Source of the DNA: DATKDU01 sp035512595
GTDB lineage: Bacteria > Planctomycetota > Planctomycetia > Pirellulales > Pirellulaceae
Direction of reading: 5' to 3'
Assembly: GCA_035512595.1 (NCBI GenBank)
Contig: DATKDU010000012.1
Location: 1 to 14,194, forward strand
Length of the DNA stretch: 14,194 nt
Notes under the pieces: model-generated
What the model was told of the DNA's origin: nothing
Databases searched by the model: none
Seen by the model: only the letters and a program-made list of their open reading frames with translations
Made by a program: the position numbers and the translations under genes
Shown: in pieces, positions 11,675 to 14,194 of the stretch
Numbering within the stretch: the stretch's first letter is position 1
How the letters are laid out: every line of letters begins with the position of its first letter

Positions 11675-14194
11675 ATGTTCAGCCATCGCGCGCGTCCTTT
11701 CGGGACTCAATCCGCCAGGAGTGGCCGTCACCGGTTTCGCAAGCTGCTCCTGGAGACGCTGGAAACGCGGAGCCTGCTCGCAAGCCTGCCGGTGACGACC
11801 ACGGCTGACTCGGGCCCCGGCTCGCTGCGCGAGGCGATCGAGCTGGCCAATGCAGACTCCGGGCTGGACGCGATCACGTTCGCCATCCCCGGCGACGGGC
11901 CGCACACGATCGCTCCGTTAAGCCCGCTGCCGACAATCACGGAACCGGTGGTGATCGACGGCTACACGCAGCCGGGGACGACATTCAATGAAACGACCTT
12001 CGGCCTGGATACCGTGCTGATGATCGAACTCGACGGGTCGCAAGCTGGCCAGTCGCACGGGCTGGTCGTCACGGGCGGAGACAGCACGATCCGCGGCCTG
12101 GCGATCCACAGTTTCGCCGGCGACGGCATTCGGCTGGAAAGCGACGACAATATCGTGGGCGGAAATTTTATCGGCACCGATATTACCGGAACGCTCGACC
12201 GGGGAAACGGCGGACATGGCATCGCCGTCATCTCCCCGAAGAATCGCGACAGCATCTACTTCAGCGACTTCGAAGGGGCGGTCGGCAGCGAATGGTCCAC
12301 CACCACGACCAGCGTCACGCCGCTGGACGAGCGGCGGTTCTTGGGCGAATTGGGGAGCGAAACAGCGACCCTGACGATCCCCGCTGCCTCGATTCCGCAG
12401 GGGACAACCGCGCTGACGGTCGAGTTCGAGTTGTTCGTGATCCGCACCTGGGACGGCAATCACACCGGCAGCGGCTCGGGGCCGGACCGATTCAAGCTCG
12501 CGCTGCAAAACGGCTTGAACCTGATCGACACGACGTTCAGCAACAATGTGGCCGAATCGGGATTCGCCGGGCAGGCGTATCCCGGCACCTTCGGCACCGG
12601 GCAGTTCGATCCGCACACGGGTGCCGCGGAGGTGAACACGCTGGGCTATACGTTTGGCGATGCGCACATGGATTCCGTCTACCGCGCGAGCGCCACCTTC
12701 AGCTACACCGGCGGGGACGTCGTGCTGAACTTCATCGGCGAGCTGACAACGCCCGGCGCCGATGAAAGCTGGGGGCTGGACAACGTCGAAATCGAAGCGA
12801 TCGTGGGAGGCTTCAGTGCGGCCAATGATTTCTCGCATGACAGCAATCCGGCGGGGCCGTGGAGCTATGGTTGGACCTCGTCGCTTGGTTCCGCGCTGAA
12901 CATCTACCCGGACAAAAGCGTATTCATGGAGATGGAGTTCTGGGCCGACCACGCGATCTTCGAATTGTGGCCCAGCGTGTTTTACAACCCGACCGACCAC
13001 GCCATCGACCAGGGGCGGCACCTGTCCAGGCAGTTGTCCATGCATCCCGGAGGAAGTGGCCAGCGGACCGTCGTTCGCTGGACGGCACCGGCCGACGACA
13101 GCGTCGTGGTCAACGCCCTCTTCACCGGCGGAGATTTCGCCACCAGCACGGACGTTCACGTGCTACACAACGGCACGTCCCTGTTCGACGGCCTGCTGAC
13201 CAGATTGCACGCCGGCCCCTTCTTTGCGACGGATCTCGACGTCACCGCCGGCGATACCATCGATTTCGTCGTGGGGGACGGCGGCAATGGGTTTTTCAAC
13301 GATTCCACCGCCCTCGACGCCGTCATTTACAGCACATCAGGCGGCGATGCCGACGACAACGAAATCGGCGGCACGCAGGCGGAAGACCGAAACGTCGTGG
13401 CCTATAACGGCGGCAACGGCATTCACCTGGCCGGCTTTGAGGCCGTGGCGACGATCCTGAACAACTACATCTTCGCCAACGGCGGGCTGGGAATCGATTT
13501 GGCCGGCGACGGCGTCACCCTCAACGACGCCGATGACGGCGACGGCGGACCCAATCAGCGGCAGAATTTCCCGGTCCTCACAGCGGTCACACTACTCGGC
13601 GACGGCGCGGAAGTCAGCGGCACGCTCACCAGCGAGCCGAGCACGGACTACCGCCTGGAGTTCTTCGCCAATGCCGCCGCCGATCCGTCGGGGCACGGCG
13701 AGGGGCAGCGGCTGATCGGCCGCCTCTTGGCGACGACCGACGACGCGGGTCAATTGTCGTTCGTTGACAGCGTGCAGGAAGTGGCAGCGGGGGAATGGAT
13801 CACCGCCACGGCGACCGACTCCAGCGGCAATACGTCGGAGTTTTCGCTGGCGATTGTGGCGGGCAACGTCGTCAGCGCTGATCTGGCAGTGTCGATCAGC
13901 GACTCGCCCGATCCAGTTGCCGTGGGGCAGCCGGTCACCTACACGGTCACCGTGACCAACTTCGGCCCGGTGGATGCCACCGGCGTTGTCGTCACCGCCA
14001 GCGCGCCTGATAGCACGGATTTCAACTCGGTCATGGTCCCGGTGGGGAACTTACCCAGCGGCGAGTCGCGGGCTTTCGAGATTACGTTCGCGCCGCAGGA
14101 TGTGGGGACGTTCGAACTGACCGCCAGCGTCATCGGGGGCGAGGAAGATCCGAATGCCGCCAACAACTCGGCGATCGAAACGACGGTGGTCGAG
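11675..14194 (+). CDS. Large exported surface protein with interrupted beta-helix and DUF11-type repeat (partial)
   Basis: The frame is open for 840 codons to the window edge. ATG 11675 has GGAG 7 nt upstream. The N-terminus is basic and carries LLETLETRSLLA (25-36), the motif class of the Pfam 'planctomycete extracellular' N-terminal signal (PF07595). A beta-helix follows: PGSLREAIELANA (48-60, CSLREA-like), then coils with IDGYTQPG and NFIGTDITGTL, up to residue about 190. It resumes at 561-625 (EIGGTQAEDRNVVAYNGGNG). Between them lie two beta-rich modules: about 194-376 (FEG start, WGLDNV at 366-371; lectin-like by resemblance) and about 380-555 (from WSYGW at 396-400). After the helix come an Ig-like segment (about 630-725, ending TATDSSGNTSEFS) and a DUF11-type domain (about 735-840) ending at the window edge. 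Probably a cell-surface or secreted adhesin-like protein; no catalytic motif is seen. It is divergent from the sigma factor gene and may be under its control (inference). Confidence 0.88.
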   Translation, partial: MFSHRARPFGTQSARSGRHRFRKLLLETLETRSLLASLPVTTTADSGPGSLREAIELANADSGLDAITFAIPGDGPHTIAPLSPLPTITEPVVIDGYTQPGTTFNETTFGLDTVLMIELDGSQAGQSHGLVVTGGDSTIRGLAIHSFAGDGIRLESDDNIVGGNFIGTDITGTLDRGNGGHGIAVISPKNRDSIYFSDFEGAVGSEWSTTTTSVTPLDERRFLGELGSETATLTIPAASIPQGTTALTVEFELFVIRTWDGNHTGSGSGPDRFKLALQNGLNLIDTTFSNNVAESGFAGQAYPGTFGTGQFDPHTGAAEVNTLGYTFGDAHMDSVYRASATFSYTGGDVVLNFIGELTTPGADESWGLDNVEIEAIVGGFSAANDFSHDSNPAGPWSYGWTSSLGSALNIYPDKSVFMEMEFWADHAIFELWPSVFYNPTDHAIDQGRHLSRQLSMHPGGSGQRTVVRWTAPADDSVVVNALFTGGDFATSTDVHVLHNGTSLFDGLLTRLHAGPFFATDLDVTAGDTIDFVVGDGGNGFFNDSTALDAVIYSTSGGDADDNEIGGTQAEDRNVVAYNGGNGIHLAGFEAVATILNNYIFANGGLGIDLAGDGVTLNDADDGDGGPNQRQNFPVLTAVTLLGDGAEVSGTLTSEPSTDYRLEFFANAAADPSGHGEGQRLIGRLLATTDDAGQLSFVDSVQEVAAGEWITATATDSSGNTSEFSLAIVAGNVVSADLAVSISDSPDPVAVGQPVTYTVTVTNFGPVDATGVVVTASAPDSTDFNSVMVPVGNLPSGESRAFEITFAPQDVGTFELTASVIGGEEDPNAANNSAIETTVVE

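Noticed and set aside
11918..13159. Long minus-strand open frame of 413 codons opposite the surface protein
   Set aside because: Shadow frame: the plus strand shows clear domain signatures across the same stretch.

Overview
The window looks like chromosomal DNA of a planctomycete, probably of the Pirellulales/Planctomycetales type. The evidence is high GC coding sequence, two large eukaryote-like Ser/Thr kinases (one with a membrane-anchored ectodomain, one with 14 WD40 repeats), an ECF sigma factor translationally coupled to the WD40 kinase, PQQ-type beta-propeller and transglutaminase-like exported proteins, and a large surface protein whose N-terminus carries the planctomycete export-type motif LLETLETRSLLA. 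Assignments rest on motif reading only; no database search was possible.

Layout. Positions 1-146 (minus strand) hold the 5' end of an insertion sequence resembling the ISNCY/IS1202 group, with a transposase start whose Shine-Dalgarno is buried in a perfect hairpin. A relatively AT-rich control region follows (147-376), with an 8-bp inverted repeat beside a TTGACA / TACGAT promoter candidate. Then come five plus-strand genes: a transmembrane Ser/Thr kinase with a beta-rich C-terminal ectodomain (377-3253), an exported transglutaminase-like protein (3355-4377), a PQQ-like beta-propeller lipoprotein overlapping it by 4 nt (4374-5876), a thioredoxin-like CPGC protein (5967-6404) and a TIGR04283-type family 2 glycosyltransferase (6501-7184). 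The last four are close enough to be one transcription unit.

The minus-strand block 7237-11489 reads, in order of transcription, ECF sigma factor (GTG start at 11489), Ser/Thr kinase with WD40 propellers (10893-7504, TGATG overlap), and a very basic 64-residue zinc-ribbon protein (7431-7237). Divergent from the sigma factor, a large cell-surface/secreted protein starts at 11675 and runs off the window. It combines an export motif, a GSLREA-type beta-helix interrupted by two beta-rich modules, an Ig-like region and a DUF11-type repeat.

How it may fit together (inference): two signalling hubs lie next to exported envelope proteins. The transmembrane kinase could sense the envelope through its ectodomain, next to transglutaminase-like, propeller and thioredoxin-like exported proteins. 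The sigma factor/WD40-kinase pair is a recognised planctomycete signalling arrangement and faces a surface-protein gene across a 185-nt divergent intergenic region. No tRNA, rRNA or CRISPR array was seen.
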